Source: Paenibacillus rigui (GTDB lineage Bacteria; Bacillota; Bacilli; Paenibacillales; NBRC-103111). From it: a DNA stretch of 62,228 bases. Positions 1 through 7,912 of the stretch are shown here, in pieces (positions within the stretch are counted from its first letter, which is position 1; every line of letters begins with the position of its first letter). The notes under the pieces are model-generated. The model worked only from the letters and a program-made list of their open reading frames with translations. It was not told the DNA's origin and ran no database searches. The position numbers and the translations under genes were made by a program. The stretch covers positions 1 to 62,228 of the forward strand of contig NZ_NMQW01000016.1 of NCBI RefSeq assembly GCF_002234615.1. Reading direction: 5' to 3'.

Positions 1-177
1 ATGTATGATTCTTCACGGAGTAGAATGTATGATTCTTCACGGAGTAGAATGTATGATTCTTAGCGGAGTAGAATGTATGATTCTTCGCGGAGTAGAATGT
101 ATGATTCTTCACGGAGTAGAGTGTATGATTCTTCACGGAGTAGAATGTATGTTTCTTTACGAAGTAGAATGTATGGA
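1..177. repeat. 24-bp tandem repeat (minisatellite)
   Basis: Seven head-to-tail units of exactly 24 bp start at 1, 25, 49, 73, 97, 121 and 145, with a partial eighth from 169. Units 1, 2 and 5 are identical; units 3, 4 and 6 differ by one or two bases; unit 7 is the most diverged, as expected at an array edge. The array begins at the window edge, so its true length is unknown. Because 24 is a multiple of three, two forward frames stay open and would encode the octapeptides MYDSSRSR or MILHGVEC. I see no ribosome binding site and do not call it coding. Each unit junction contains AGAAT-N5-ATTCT, a small inverted repeat. Confidence 0.95.
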
Positions 178-284
178 AACAACGAAATGCGCCTGGAATT
201 GATTCAGGTTACATCACTTCTTAATATTACTTTCAATATATTCGGATGCCTTGAGAAAATCGTCAAATTTCATACCATTAACTA

Positions 285-443
285 TTAGCGTTGTGACAAA
301 AGAATTACTAAAAAATCGTAATGATTGCGATCGACTATACAGTATTCTTGTGATTCCATCGAACCGTATCCGTCATCTATGTAAACAGTTCCGCCACATA
401 TAGGGCAATTAGCATCCTTGAGAAATATGCTTTTATTAACCCG
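285..443 (-). pseudogene. Fragment of a small CxxC zinc-finger-like protein
   Basis: On the minus strand an open frame reads from a stop at 444-446 to a stop at 285-287. It contains NCPICGGTVYIDDGYGSMES followed by a Cys-rich, aromatic tail. This looks like the end of a small CPxCGG protein of the kind common in Bacillota. There is no usable ATG, GTG or TTG with a ribosome binding site before the CPICGG motif, and an in-frame TAG lies just upstream. I therefore treat it as a decayed fragment. The rest of 178-537 shows nothing else I can support. Confidence 0.3.
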
Positions 444-537
444 CTAATTTTCATTCTGAGAGCCCATGATATCATCTTCCTTTCCTAATTTATCTTTTAT
501 CCCTTGCGATACCTTCTTTATTTGTCCAGCAATACCC

Positions 538-732
538 CTAATGCCATTCTGCTAATTCTTCGAACCAAGTGGATGGATCACCTGAAGGATAGGAGCGCTT
601 GTGATAATCTCGGACTCCGTCAACTGAAACATTTCCACAACTGCAGGTATTGTGATCATGTTTTGTTGTAGAATCTATTATGTCATTACATGTTAAGCAG
701 CGTATAGCATTGCGTATGATCTGGAGCTGCAT
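538..732 (-). CDS. Small CxxC...CxCG protein (DUF7695-like)
   Basis: A 64-residue protein with CLTCND near the N-terminus and CSCGNVSVDG in the middle, followed by a DYHKR segment. This CxxC/CxCG plus VDG-DY layout matches a widespread family of tiny probable zinc-binding proteins in Bacillota and their phages (DUF7695 from memory). Function is unknown. An AAAGGG motif about 11 nt before the ATG could serve as ribosome binding site. It is the last gene of a leftward run that starts with the WYL regulators, but the spacing does not prove co-transcription. Confidence 0.6.
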   Translation of the reverse strand: MQLQIIRNAIRCLTCNDIIDSTTKHDHNTCSCGNVSVDGVRDYHKRSYPSGDPSTWFEELAEWH

Positions 733-759
733 GTGAGCATATCCCTTTCCATTAATAAA

Positions 760-1062
760 TCAAACCATTTCACCTTCTAATCTCAAATATTCCTCTCGAA
801 GCTCGAGCAGATCAAAAAGACTTAACTTTTCAATTTCATGCAGTTCCATTGGAGAATAAATTTCACTAACGATGCCTTTTGCATGCAGCTCACGGGAAAC
901 CAGATGTCTCCATTTTTCGAACATTGAAGCAACAATCTCTTGATCCCTACGGTCTGGACCGCCAATGATCATTCGATCCAGTGCATATCTCCCTAGAATG
1001 TCATCCAAAATGGTTCTCACTATTTTAAAAGCCAAATCGTCGGACGACTTACTGTTTTCCAT
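760..1062 (-). CDS. Hypothetical protein, 100 aa
   Basis: I do not recognise this protein. It is charged and appears all-helical, without signal peptide, membrane segment or cysteine motif. The C-terminal third, rich in Leu, Glu and Arg, could form a coiled coil. An AAAGGAG lies about 12 nt before the ATG. It sits 65 nt downstream of the macro-domain gene in the same direction, so it may belong to that leftward operon. Confidence 0.6.
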   Translation of the reverse strand: MENSKSSDDLAFKIVRTILDDILGRYALDRMIIGGPDRRDQEIVASMFEKWRHLVSRELHAKGIVSEIYSPMELHEIEKLSLFDLLELREEYLRLEGEMV

Positions 1063-1126
1063 CGTTTAGATCAACTCCTTTAATCAGATTACAAAATTAA
1101 TAATTCCATATTAAAGCACTGCCCAA

Positions 1127-1687
1127 TCATAAAGCATTAAGGAGTTTATTACGATATATATTAAAATTCTCATCATCGAAGCAGACAAAATAAACCTTCT
1201 CGATCCTTACTCGCTCGACATTCACAGAGTTTAAATAATCAAACACAGCCTCAAGTGCAGTTTCAGCTGCGAGTTGTTTGGGGAAACGGTAAATTCCCGT
1301 GCTAATATTCGGAAAAGCAATGCTCTTGGCTCTATATTCCGAAGCAAAGCTTAGAGAATTTCTGTAGCAGTTCTTGAGTTTTTCAATTTCGTTTTTGTTA
1401 CCACCGTTCCATACAGGACCTACCGTATGTATAACATGAGAAGCGGGAAGGTTGCCTGCCGTAGTAATGACTGCCTCACCGACAGCGCAGCCTCCTTGTC
1501 GTTCTCTTATCTTTACGCATTCTTCGAGAATGCTTTTACCGCCTGCTTTATGAATTGCACCATCCACGCCACCGCCACCAAGTAAGCTTGTGTTCGCGGC
1601 ATTAACAATCACGTCGGCCGTTACTTTCGTAATGTCTCCTTGAATCAACGTAATGATTGTTTGATTGACCTTAATACAGTCCTCCAT
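1127..1687 (-). CDS. Macro-domain protein (O-acetyl-ADP-ribose deacetylase type)
   Basis: A 186-residue macro domain of the YmdB/MacroD class. The diagnostic motifs are in order: [20 protein letters not shown], then [15 protein letters not shown], then HTVGPVW and [12 protein letters not shown]. These line the ADP-ribose pocket, including the Asn and Gly loop used for deacetylation or de-ADP-ribosylation. I start at the ATG at 1687 because GGAGGAG lies about 6 nt upstream; a longer frame upstream has no comparable site. The gene begins 28 nt after the stop of the second WYL regulator, so they are probably co-transcribed. With the Y RNAs and Ro protein nearby, a role in removing ADP-ribose marks during RNA stress is plausible but inferred. 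Confidence 0.88.
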   Translation of the reverse strand: MEDCIKVNQTIITLIQGDITKVTADVIVNAANTSLLGGGGVDGAIHKAGGKSILEECVKIRERQGGCAVGEAVITTAGNLPASHVIHTVGPVWNGGNKNEIEKLKNCYRNSLSFASEYRAKSIAFPNISTGIYRFPKQLAAETALEAVFDYLNSVNVERVRIEKVYFVCFDDENFNIYRNKLLNAL

Positions 1688-1715
1688 ATTACTCCTCCAA
1701 CGGCAAATTTTATTA

Positions 1716-2540
1716 CTACGAAGAAAGTTCCTCATCAGCCGCAATAACCCCGTAGCGTTCTAACGCCTTTGTTGATGATTCCAACATACGTCTTTTCAAA
1801 TAATCGCCTTCAATCACCCGAACCCGCTTCCCCAGAAAACGGATCTTGGAAAGTAAATACTCCATTTCGTCCCCAAGCAGAGAAACATGGACTCGATAGG
1901 TATCGTTCTCCATATCGTACTCCCCACTTTTTTCGAAGCTGGAAAAGGCGTACAGGATACGAGACAACTCTGCGTTATAAACACGGACAATTTCAATGAT
2001 CACTTCACTTTTACGTGATTCAAGAGTTTTGCCGATCCTCTTAAGAATGCTTTCCGCTGCCGACGGATCAATAAGTTCTGGCGTGATAGAATAGATCTTC
2101 TTCAGCCTAGTGCTCATGAAGGCGTGATGACGGACGTGATACCAGAGCAAATACCACTCTCTTTTGACCATGGAGTATTCCAGCTTGTACGGAAAGCCCG
2201 AATGATCTGTGTTCACAAGGCCACCCTTAATCTCATAGGTAATACGGATGCCCGTCTTATTCATGATGTGACGACGCAAAGGCCGCAGGAGCGGGTGATA
2301 CACCTGCCTTTCCATCGTACGGGCTTTTTCAATCAAATGGTCGGATATATCCATCACCTGATCGGATTCGAGAGCTGAACGCAGCATGTCCAAAGTGTCC
2401 GCAGTGAAAGCATCTGCCGCCGCGGGATGCTCCAGCTTGCTCTTCAGCCATGCCCGTTCGTGTGAAGTGACCATGAAGGTACCGGAATCCTCCAACCTGG
2501 AGATGATCTGGTGATTAAATATTTTCTCAAACAGATTCAT
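1716..2540 (-). CDS. WYL-domain transcriptional regulator (second of a pair)
   Basis: About 274 residues starting at MNLFEKIF. The N-terminal half has no obvious winged helix. The middle contains a WYL-type core ([19 protein letters not shown]), and the C-terminal part resembles the WCX extension ([14 protein letters not shown]..., then [15 protein letters not shown]). WYL domains bind nucleic-acid or nucleotide ligands in known regulators such as PafBC. Here the protein probably works with the upstream WYL protein, whose reading frame overlaps it by about 14 nt, as a heteromeric regulator. A longer reading frame starts 30 nt upstream; I prefer MNLFEKIF although the AAGGAG lies a long 13 nt away. 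Confidence 0.82.
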   Translation of the reverse strand: MNLFEKIFNHQIISRLEDSGTFMVTSHERAWLKSKLEHPAAADAFTADTLDMLRSALESDQVMDISDHLIEKARTMERQVYHPLLRPLRRHIMNKTGIRITYEIKGGLVNTDHSGFPYKLEYSMVKREWYLLWYHVRHHAFMSTRLKKIYSITPELIDPSAAESILKRIGKTLESRKSEVIIEIVRVYNAELSRILYAFSSFEKSGEYDMENDTYRVHVSLLGDEMEYLLSKIRFLGKRVRVIEGDYLKRRMLESSTKALERYGVIAADEELSS

Positions 2541-3873
2541 AGTAAGACTGAATCTCCTTCCATTCGGCAATCATTTCACGGCGGAGTCGAACAGGCTCCA
2601 GAATCTCGCAGCTGGAACCGAAACTCCGCAGCCACGGCTTGATTTCGGTAGTACCGTTGACAGTTATCTCGTACATAAATGAATGTTCGTCTTCATACAC
2701 AATCTGTCCCCACTGTCCCTGCAGCATAACCCGCTCTTTGACGAAGTTAGGTTCAGAACTTTCCGGATTGTAAAATCTGGCGCGCACAGTCACCGGACGC
2801 CCGGTATCGATCAGCCAACTGTAGCGTATTTTCTCGGCAAGCTCGCTTTTCTTTTCCTCATACCAGGTCTCGTCCACGGTTTCATCTTCTTCGATTTGTG
2901 TGATTCCTTCCATTCGGTATTTCCGAATCCCCTCCCGACCATAGGAAAGGAGATACCATCTTCCATATTGATGATCATAGACAATCTTAAGCGGTAGCGT
3001 CTTTTCAGCTTTGCCCTCCGTATCCCGTTCAAACAGGGGATTAGTGTTTTTGGAGGCGTAGCTTTTTTCAGACTTTGGCGAGAAGTATAGAAAACGGACT
3101 TTGCGGCGGTGACGGATGGCATGTAAGAGCGTGAACAGATGTGCCTCATCCAGGATCCGCGAGTAGTAATGATATTTATATAAAAATGGCTCTACAGCAT
3201 ATTGCTCGACTTGATTGCGCAAAAGATGCTTCTTGAGCCCATCACGCAAAAGGTAACCTTGAACAGAAGGGACCTGAGTGTTCGCCATCACATCTACAAA
3301 ATCGTACAAATCGAGAAGCTCTTCGTCCGATAAGCTGCGAATCAAGTTGTCTTGAATGCGATAACGGAAGGGGCGAGGCCCAGTCTCCCTCTTGATGACT
3401 CCGACCTCCTCCAAGTACTTGAGGTCCGACCGAATGGTTTTCTCGTCTGGCAAAGGTAGATCGGAAGGCAGACTGCTGCAGCATATGTCCAAGAGCTCCA
3501 TCGCAGTCAAAGCCTGCTCATTCATCGCGGCTAAAAGCAGTGAGATTCTTTGGCTTTCGGATTCCTTGACGGATTTGGCACGAAACAGAAACAAGAGCAG
3601 CGGGTCAGCGGAGTCATAGTAGCTGAACCGAATGGTTTCAGAAAATTCTTTGCTCTGTTCCTGTGATAAGTTCTGGTGCATGGAGCTGACGACCTCTTTG
3701 AGCCGCCTGATCGTTTTATCAAAAGTGTGGACGGAAATGCCCAATCTTTCTGCGAATTGTTGCCTGCTGAAAGCACCACTTGTTAGCACCAACATACGCA
3801 GGAATTGAATTTCTTTATCAAAGCTTTCCTTGGCCAAAGGTATCCCCCGTTCAAATGAAACATCTTCTTCCAT
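2527..3873 (-). CDS. WYL-domain transcriptional regulator with N-terminal HTH
   Basis: A 448-residue regulator. Residues about 25-70 form a helix-turn-helix (FSRQQFAERLGISVHTFDKTIRRLKE). A second winged-helix-like region surrounds residue 150, the WYL domain holds YGRWYLLSYGREGIRKYRMEGI, and a WCX-like tail ends the protein. It is divergent from the Y RNA/Ro transcription unit, whose control region it shares (3874-4004), and is the likely first gene of a leftward operon. The ATG at 3873 lacks a good ribosome binding site. A TTG at 3837, preceded by GGGGG at 6 nt, would give a protein 12 residues shorter and may be the real start. Sensing of damaged or cleaved RNA is an inference from family and context. 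Confidence 0.85.
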   Translation of the reverse strand: MEEDVSFERGIPLAKESFDKEIQFLRMLVLTSGAFSRQQFAERLGISVHTFDKTIRRLKEVVSSMHQNLSQEQSKEFSETIRFSYYDSADPLLLFLFRAKSVKESESQRISLLLAAMNEQALTAMELLDICCSSLPSDLPLPDEKTIRSDLKYLEEVGVIKRETGPRPFRYRIQDNLIRSLSDEELLDLYDFVDVMANTQVPSVQGYLLRDGLKKHLLRNQVEQYAVEPFLYKYHYYSRILDEAHLFTLLHAIRHRRKVRFLYFSPKSEKSYASKNTNPLFERDTEGKAEKTLPLKIVYDHQYGRWYLLSYGREGIRKYRMEGITQIEEDETVDETWYEEKKSELAEKIRYSWLIDTGRPVTVRARFYNPESSEPNFVKERVMLQGQWGQIVYEDEHSFMYEITVNGTTEIKPWLRSFGSSCEILEPVRLRREMIAEWKEIQSYYESV

Positions 3874-4004
3874 TGTAGCAGGGGAGGGAATTGGATGAAA
3901 TGGAAAACTTTATGCCCAGTCGTAATACTTTCGCCATGTTCGTTGCTCCAAAAATAAGCGAATATAGATACAGAAGCCGATACGACAATGCGGCGGCTAA
4001 AAAA

Positions 4005-4140
4005 GATCATCGAGGCGCATGGAAGGGTTACTTCGACTTTTAATCGGCTTGTCGTTGGTTCGAGTCCAACTTTCTCCAATGGAGGAATAGCTCAGTTGGT
4101 AGAGCAGCATGTACCTTTCCGACCAACTTCCTCGATGATC
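4005..4140 (+). ncRNA. Bacterial Y RNA 1 (YrlA-like, with tRNA-mimic module)
   Basis: An 11-bp perfect outer stem (4005-4015 with 4130-4140) encloses an inner 7-bp stem (4021-4027 with 4114-4120) containing one G-U pair. The 5' strand carries the motif GAGGCGC-N3-GAAGGGTTACTTCGAC, repeated in the two following RNAs. The loop holds a tRNA-like module in permuted order: T arm (4054-4070, loop TTCGAGT), then a 7-bp acceptor-like stem closed by AAT (4071-4087), then TA and a D arm (4090-4105, loop AGTTGGTA). Bacterial Y RNAs are known to bind Ro60 homologues and to carry such tRNA mimics. The Ro gene lies 300 nt downstream. Transcript ends are taken from the stem, not mapped. Confidence 0.9.
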
Positions 4141-4154
4141 ATTAATAAAGGAAT

Positions 4155-4259
4155 AGCGAAGCGAGGCGCCAGAAAGGGTTCCTTCGACTTATATGGGATA
4201 AGTATTGATGGTGTCTGTCTTGGCACTAACGGCCTTTTCAATCATTTCCTCGCTTCGTT
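4155..4259 (+). ncRNA. Bacterial Y RNA 2 (no tRNA mimic)
   Basis: A 12-bp outer stem (4155-4166 with 4248-4259, one G-U pair) and an inner 7-bp stem (GAAAGGG with CCTTTTC) with the G-U pair in the same place as in Y RNA 1. The conserved 5' strand is GAGGCGCCAG-AAAGGGTTCCTTCGAC. The loop differs from the other two RNAs: it forms two short hairpins, ACTTAT/ATAAGT and GTGTC/GGCAC, and has neither a TTCGANT loop nor a D-arm sequence. I call it a Y RNA from the Ro-binding stem alone; its effector module appears different or degenerate. Confidence 0.75.
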
Positions 4260-4273
4260 AAGAAATAACTTAA

Positions 4274-4393
4274 GCAGCCGGTGAGGCGCTGGGATGGGTT
4301 ACTTCGAGCTTAATCGACCAATGTTTAACCGTGCAATACGGCAGGTTCGACTCCTGCAGCAAACCTATCCCGCCTTTTCCTCACCATTGCTGC
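4274..4393 (+). ncRNA. Bacterial Y RNA 3 (partial tRNA mimic)
   Basis: The outer stem pairs GGTGAGG with CCTCACC (7 bp), extended after a small internal loop by GCAGC/GCTGC. The inner stem GGGATGGG (4291-4298) pairs with CCTATCCC (4364-4371), with the G-U pair at the position conserved in Y RNAs 1 and 2. The motif GAGGCGC...GGGTTACTTCGAG is present. The loop holds a perfect T arm, GCAGG-TTCGACT-CCTGC (4341-4357), preceded by a small CCGT/ACGG hairpin, but no clear acceptor stem or D arm. It ends about 50 nt before the Ro gene. Confidence 0.82.
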
Positions 4394-4443
4394 AAAGCGT
4401 ATGCATACGTTTTCTTCGAAAACTTTGAGGAGGTCAATCCAGT

Positions 4444-5940
4444 ATGAGTATGGCAAAAAAACTTTTCGGTTCGCTTAGACCGAATACATTTAATAAAGAT
4501 CACTACCCAGCATTCGTAAGATCCCTCGAGGAGCAGTATTTACAGACGCTGCTGACCAATACCATGAGTAATACATTTTACGCAGATCAAAATGAACTGC
4601 TTTCCGATGCAGAACAGCTTCATCAAGAGATGGCGAACAGTAACCCGAATTTTATGGCTAAGGCAATTATATTTGCTCGGAACGAGGGCTTTATGAGACT
4701 GCAGCCGTTGTTTGGCTTGGCGGTTCTCTCGATTTATCGACCGGATTTGTTTGCAAAGATCTTCCTGCTCGTGGTTCGGATTCCTTCCGATTTATCCGAC
4801 TTCCTAATGATATTGAAAGGTATGGGGCGTGGAGAGGGCGGCCGTGCTGTCAAGCGGCAGGTAAACCGTTTCTTGGCTGGAGTGTCCGAATATTGGGCTA
4901 TAAAATATAACGGCCATGGACGCGGCTACAGTCTGGGTGATGCCATTGCAACCGCACATCCGAAGCCGGAAGACTTGAGGCAGCAAGCATTGTTCCGATA
5001 TTTGCGTGGACTGGAGGCAAACCTTGCCTTGCTGCCTCAAGTCGAGGCTCTGGAAAATCTGAAGCTCGCCTCAACCGAGGAAGAGCTGATTGCGTGGATT
5101 GAACGTGGCAAGCTTCCTTATGAAACGGTTACGGGTGCAATCAAGCCGTCCAAAGCCGTTTGGGAAGCGCTGCTATACCAGATGCCCACATTTGCGCTGC
5201 TCCGGCATATGAATGCTTTGCAGCGGGCCGGGGTTTTGGAGGATAAACGTAACCTGGACTATGTCGTGAATCGCATAACCGATGAACAGGCACTGAAGAA
5301 GGCTAAAATCCTGCCATTCCGATTAGCGACGGCTTTCCGCCAGGTGGATCATCCGGAGCTTCGGGATGCTTTGCGAGAAGCAGCCGAGCTTACGTTCAAC
5401 AACCTGCCTGAATTCGGAGAAAGGACGGCAATTTTCCTTGATATCTCCGGCTCGATGAACGGCCAGTACTTAGAGATCGGTTCGGTGTTTGCATTGGCAC
5501 TGTATAAAAAGACTCAGGGCAGTTCGTTGTTCTGGCTGTTTGATACGGAGGTTGTGGATGCTCGGCCTTCCCGCAAAGACAGTATCTTAACCCAGGCGGC
5601 GCAAATCCATGCTCGTGGAGGAACCGATACAGGTGCGCCTGTTCGGAAGCTGATTCAAGAGCGGCGGAAGGTAGATCAAATCATCATCATCACGGATGAG
5701 CAGCAAAACAGCGGCAGTCCGTTTTATGAGCAGCTGAAACTATACCGTTCGAAAGTAAACCGGGACGTGAAGGCATTTATTGTGGATATTGCTCCGTACC
5801 GGCATGCAATGGTACCGGATCAAGATCCTCAGACCTTTTACATTTATGGTTGGAGTGATACTGTGCTTTCCTATATCGCGCAGTCAGTTAAAGGCTATTC
5901 TTCGCTGGTGGAGCGGGTAGAAGCGATTGAAGTAGGGTAG
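4444..5940 (+). CDS. rsr: TROVE-domain protein, Ro60 homologue (Rsr type)
   Basis: A 498-residue Ro60-like protein. The N-terminal two thirds form the helical TROVE ring (for example FMRLQPLFGLAVLSIYRPDLF and TFALLRHMNALQRAGVL). The C-terminal von Willebrand A domain has an intact MIDAS: DISGSMN near residue 333, the Thr of GGTDTGAP near 394, and the Asp of ITDEQQ near 418. Ro60 proteins bind misfolded RNA through the ring and Y RNAs on the outer surface; in Deinococcus the complex also directs PNPase. The ATG follows GAGGAGG by about 10 nt. The three Y RNAs just upstream in the same orientation are its expected partners. Length is typical. Confidence 0.93.
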   Translation: MSMAKKLFGSLRPNTFNKDHYPAFVRSLEEQYLQTLLTNTMSNTFYADQNELLSDAEQLHQEMANSNPNFMAKAIIFARNEGFMRLQPLFGLAVLSIYRPDLFAKIFLLVVRIPSDLSDFLMILKGMGRGEGGRAVKRQVNRFLAGVSEYWAIKYNGHGRGYSLGDAIATAHPKPEDLRQQALFRYLRGLEANLALLPQVEALENLKLASTEEELIAWIERGKLPYETVTGAIKPSKAVWEALLYQMPTFALLRHMNALQRAGVLEDKRNLDYVVNRITDEQALKKAKILPFRLATAFRQVDHPELRDALREAAELTFNNLPEFGERTAIFLDISGSMNGQYLEIGSVFALALYKKTQGSSLFWLFDTEVVDARPSRKDSILTQAAQIHARGGTDTGAPVRKLIQERRKVDQIIIITDEQQNSGSPFYEQLKLYRSKVNRDVKAFIVDIAPYRHAMVPDQDPQTFYIYGWSDTVLSYIAQSVKGYSSLVERVEAIEVG

Positions 5941-5992
5941 TTAAACGATGCGCTCTTTTTATTAGGTAAAAAATCAATTAAGGGGTAAAAAC

Positions 5993-7024
5993 ATGGCGAG
6001 AATTATTATGGATAAATATAATTATTACGCTTATATTGGGGTCTTTGACAAGAAAGATTACGGACATCTTTCGCTTATTATGGATACAAATACTGCCATA
6101 AATTTGGAGAAGTATTATTATAAACCCAAATCCTTAAATAACAATAGTTTAGAAGCCACTAGGGATTTTTTGTTGACTAATTTTACCTCAGACACCATAT
6201 ATGGATTTGCTTTGCAAGAAGCATGTTGGGATTACAATCTTGCTAGTATCAATGACTTACAGTTTCAGAAGATGTCGTTAGCGTTAGAGAATCAATATAC
6301 CTGGAATAAAGAGAAAATAATTTCTCATGCACAATCGCCAGGCATAGCATTTAATGGCTCACCGTACAGAGAGAAGGTGACTTCTTTTACTTCAATTTTG
6401 GATCATCTGCAAAGTAATCCATTATTGGCCGGAAGTTATGCCAGTGTATTAAAAATAATGTTACTCCAAAAAAGGGCTAAATCTAACAAACTGAAGTTAA
6501 TCGATGAGTATGTTCATTTTGTTAACTACGAACTAATGGCTGATTTAGCATTGGAAACACAAGTAGCGTTCTATTACCTTCTTGGTAACCCTAATATGCA
6601 AGAAATCGGTGATAGGATATTCAAATTTGACTCTAAAAAAGTTCCTGTACTTCTTAATGCATGGAACACAGCATGGGATTTTTTTTATTTGCGGTTATTA
6701 CAGCGTAGTTTTTTTGAGAATAGCTTCTTAAATTCTATATCTCCAAAATTAGTAACTGCTGATAAAGGGATAATAGGTCTTGCAAGTTTATGTTCACTCG
6801 AAGGTGTGATAAGTACTATAGATGCTCCACTCCCTCTCATTAGTTTTAATTATGAGAACATAAGACCTGAATATATGGCGGAGGCAGAGCGAATAAATAA
6901 AGATTTATACTTTGGAAGTATACAGAGGGAATTAAGAAGAAGAGCAATTCCTAATTTAGATCTTCATGTAAAAACATTAATTAATAAGCTAGAGCAGGAA
7001 TTGTTAAGTGTTTCGGAATTATAA
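5993..7024 (+). CDS. Hypothetical protein, possible PIN-like nuclease
   Basis: A 343-residue AT-rich gene with AAGGGG before its ATG. I cannot name a family with certainty. Features that suggest a PIN-like fold are an early acidic strand end (LSLIMDTNTAINLEKYYY), an acidic central region and a late LVTADKGIIGLASL, resembling the TaD motif of PIN nucleases. Most of the protein is helical. It lies between the Ro gene and rlaP, in a segment much richer in A+T than either flank, together with the DUF4145 gene 109 nt downstream. It therefore looks like part of an acquired two-gene insertion. Nuclease activity is an inference. Confidence 0.6.
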   Translation: MARIIMDKYNYYAYIGVFDKKDYGHLSLIMDTNTAINLEKYYYKPKSLNNNSLEATRDFLLTNFTSDTIYGFALQEACWDYNLASINDLQFQKMSLALENQYTWNKEKIISHAQSPGIAFNGSPYREKVTSFTSILDHLQSNPLLAGSYASVLKIMLLQKRAKSNKLKLIDEYVHFVNYELMADLALETQVAFYYLLGNPNMQEIGDRIFKFDSKKVPVLLNAWNTAWDFFYLRLLQRSFFENSFLNSISPKLVTADKGIIGLASLCSLEGVISTIDAPLPLISFNYENIRPEYMAEAERINKDLYFGSIQRELRRRAIPNLDLHVKTLINKLEQELLSVSEL

Positions 7025-7132
7025 GATTTTCCTAAAACTTACCGGCTAAGTTTTAGACTAGTCATGCTTTATTCAGCAATGGTTCGTGAATACAAGTATA
7101 TTAGCAAAAATTATAATTAAGGAGATTAAAAA

Positions 7133-7843
7133 ATGTGTGAAAAAGTGATAACTTGTTTTCACTGTGGAAATAAAACATCCATGAAACAAGTGGCCAACCA
7201 TAAGATCAATGATAGAGAGGAAATTTGGGATTATTCTTATGATTTGTATAGCCCGATACATATTATAGGATTTTATAAGGAATGGAAGATGTTCCTATGT
7301 CCGGTTTGTAATGAGATAACTATTGAGAAGTCTTCTTCTAACACCGAAGAAACAGAACCGAATGGTAACCCGATTGTTTATGAAGAAATAATCTATCCAC
7401 AATTTACTTCAAACAACAGCTTCATTCCTGCACCTGTAAATGATGCCTTTGAGGCAGCCTTAAAAGTAAGACATTTAGATGGTGCAGTCTGTATAATAGC
7501 TCTGCGTAGAACACTTGAAAAAATGTGTAAACATAAAGGTGCAGTCGGTAAGGATTTATTTTTAAAGTTAAAAGATCTACAGTCAAAAAATATTCTCCCT
7601 CCGATTATGGATGATATTTCTTACATCTTAAGAAAAGAAGGGAATTCAGCTGCACATGCTGACGATGTTGAGTTTAGTAAAGAAACAGTTGCTTTATTGA
7701 TTGAATTCACAGAAGTAATCTTAGATTATGTTTATTCATTACCTGCCAAAATTGAAAAAGCACAAATTAGAATAAACAATACAAAAATGAATGGAATCGC
7801 TTTGAAAAGTGAAAAAGAGGAAAGCAGTACAAGTAACAAATAG
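7133..7843 (+). CDS. DUF4145-domain protein with zinc-ribbon start
   Basis: A 236-residue protein. The N-terminus has two CxxC pairs (CFHCGNK and CPVCNE), suggesting a zinc ribbon. Residues about 105-200 match the DUF4145 pattern: AALKVRHLDGAVCIIALRRTLEKMC, then LFLKLKDLQSKNILPPIMDDI and LRKEGNSAAHADD. DUF4145 is helical and HEPN-related; it occurs in restriction and other defence loci, usually without known catalysis. AAGGAG lies upstream of the ATG. Composition is as AT-rich as its upstream neighbour, supporting joint acquisition. Confidence 0.78.
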   Translation: MCEKVITCFHCGNKTSMKQVANHKINDREEIWDYSYDLYSPIHIIGFYKEWKMFLCPVCNEITIEKSSSNTEETEPNGNPIVYEEIIYPQFTSNNSFIPAPVNDAFEAALKVRHLDGAVCIIALRRTLEKMCKHKGAVGKDLFLKLKDLQSKNILPPIMDDISYILRKEGNSAAHADDVEFSKETVALLIEFTEVILDYVYSLPAKIEKAQIRINNTKMNGIALKSEKEESSTSNK

Positions 7844-7912
7844 AACAAACTGGCTGTGGGCTCTGATCCATGGCCCATTTTCGAAATTATAATCCTGAGA
7901 GGGGAGCCCACC

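Noticed and set aside
1-177. CRISPR array
   Set aside because: The 24-bp units are directly adjacent; there are no unique spacers and no cas genes.
4071-4106. Looks like the 5' part of a true tRNA gene (GGAGGAATAGCTCAGTTGG)
   Set aside because: The T arm lies before, not after it, there is no anticodon arm, and the acceptor is closed by three bases; it is the tRNA mimic of Y RNA 1.
3783-4284. 98-codon frames crossing the Y RNA region on both strands
   Set aside because: They cover conserved RNA stems and lack ribosome binding sites.
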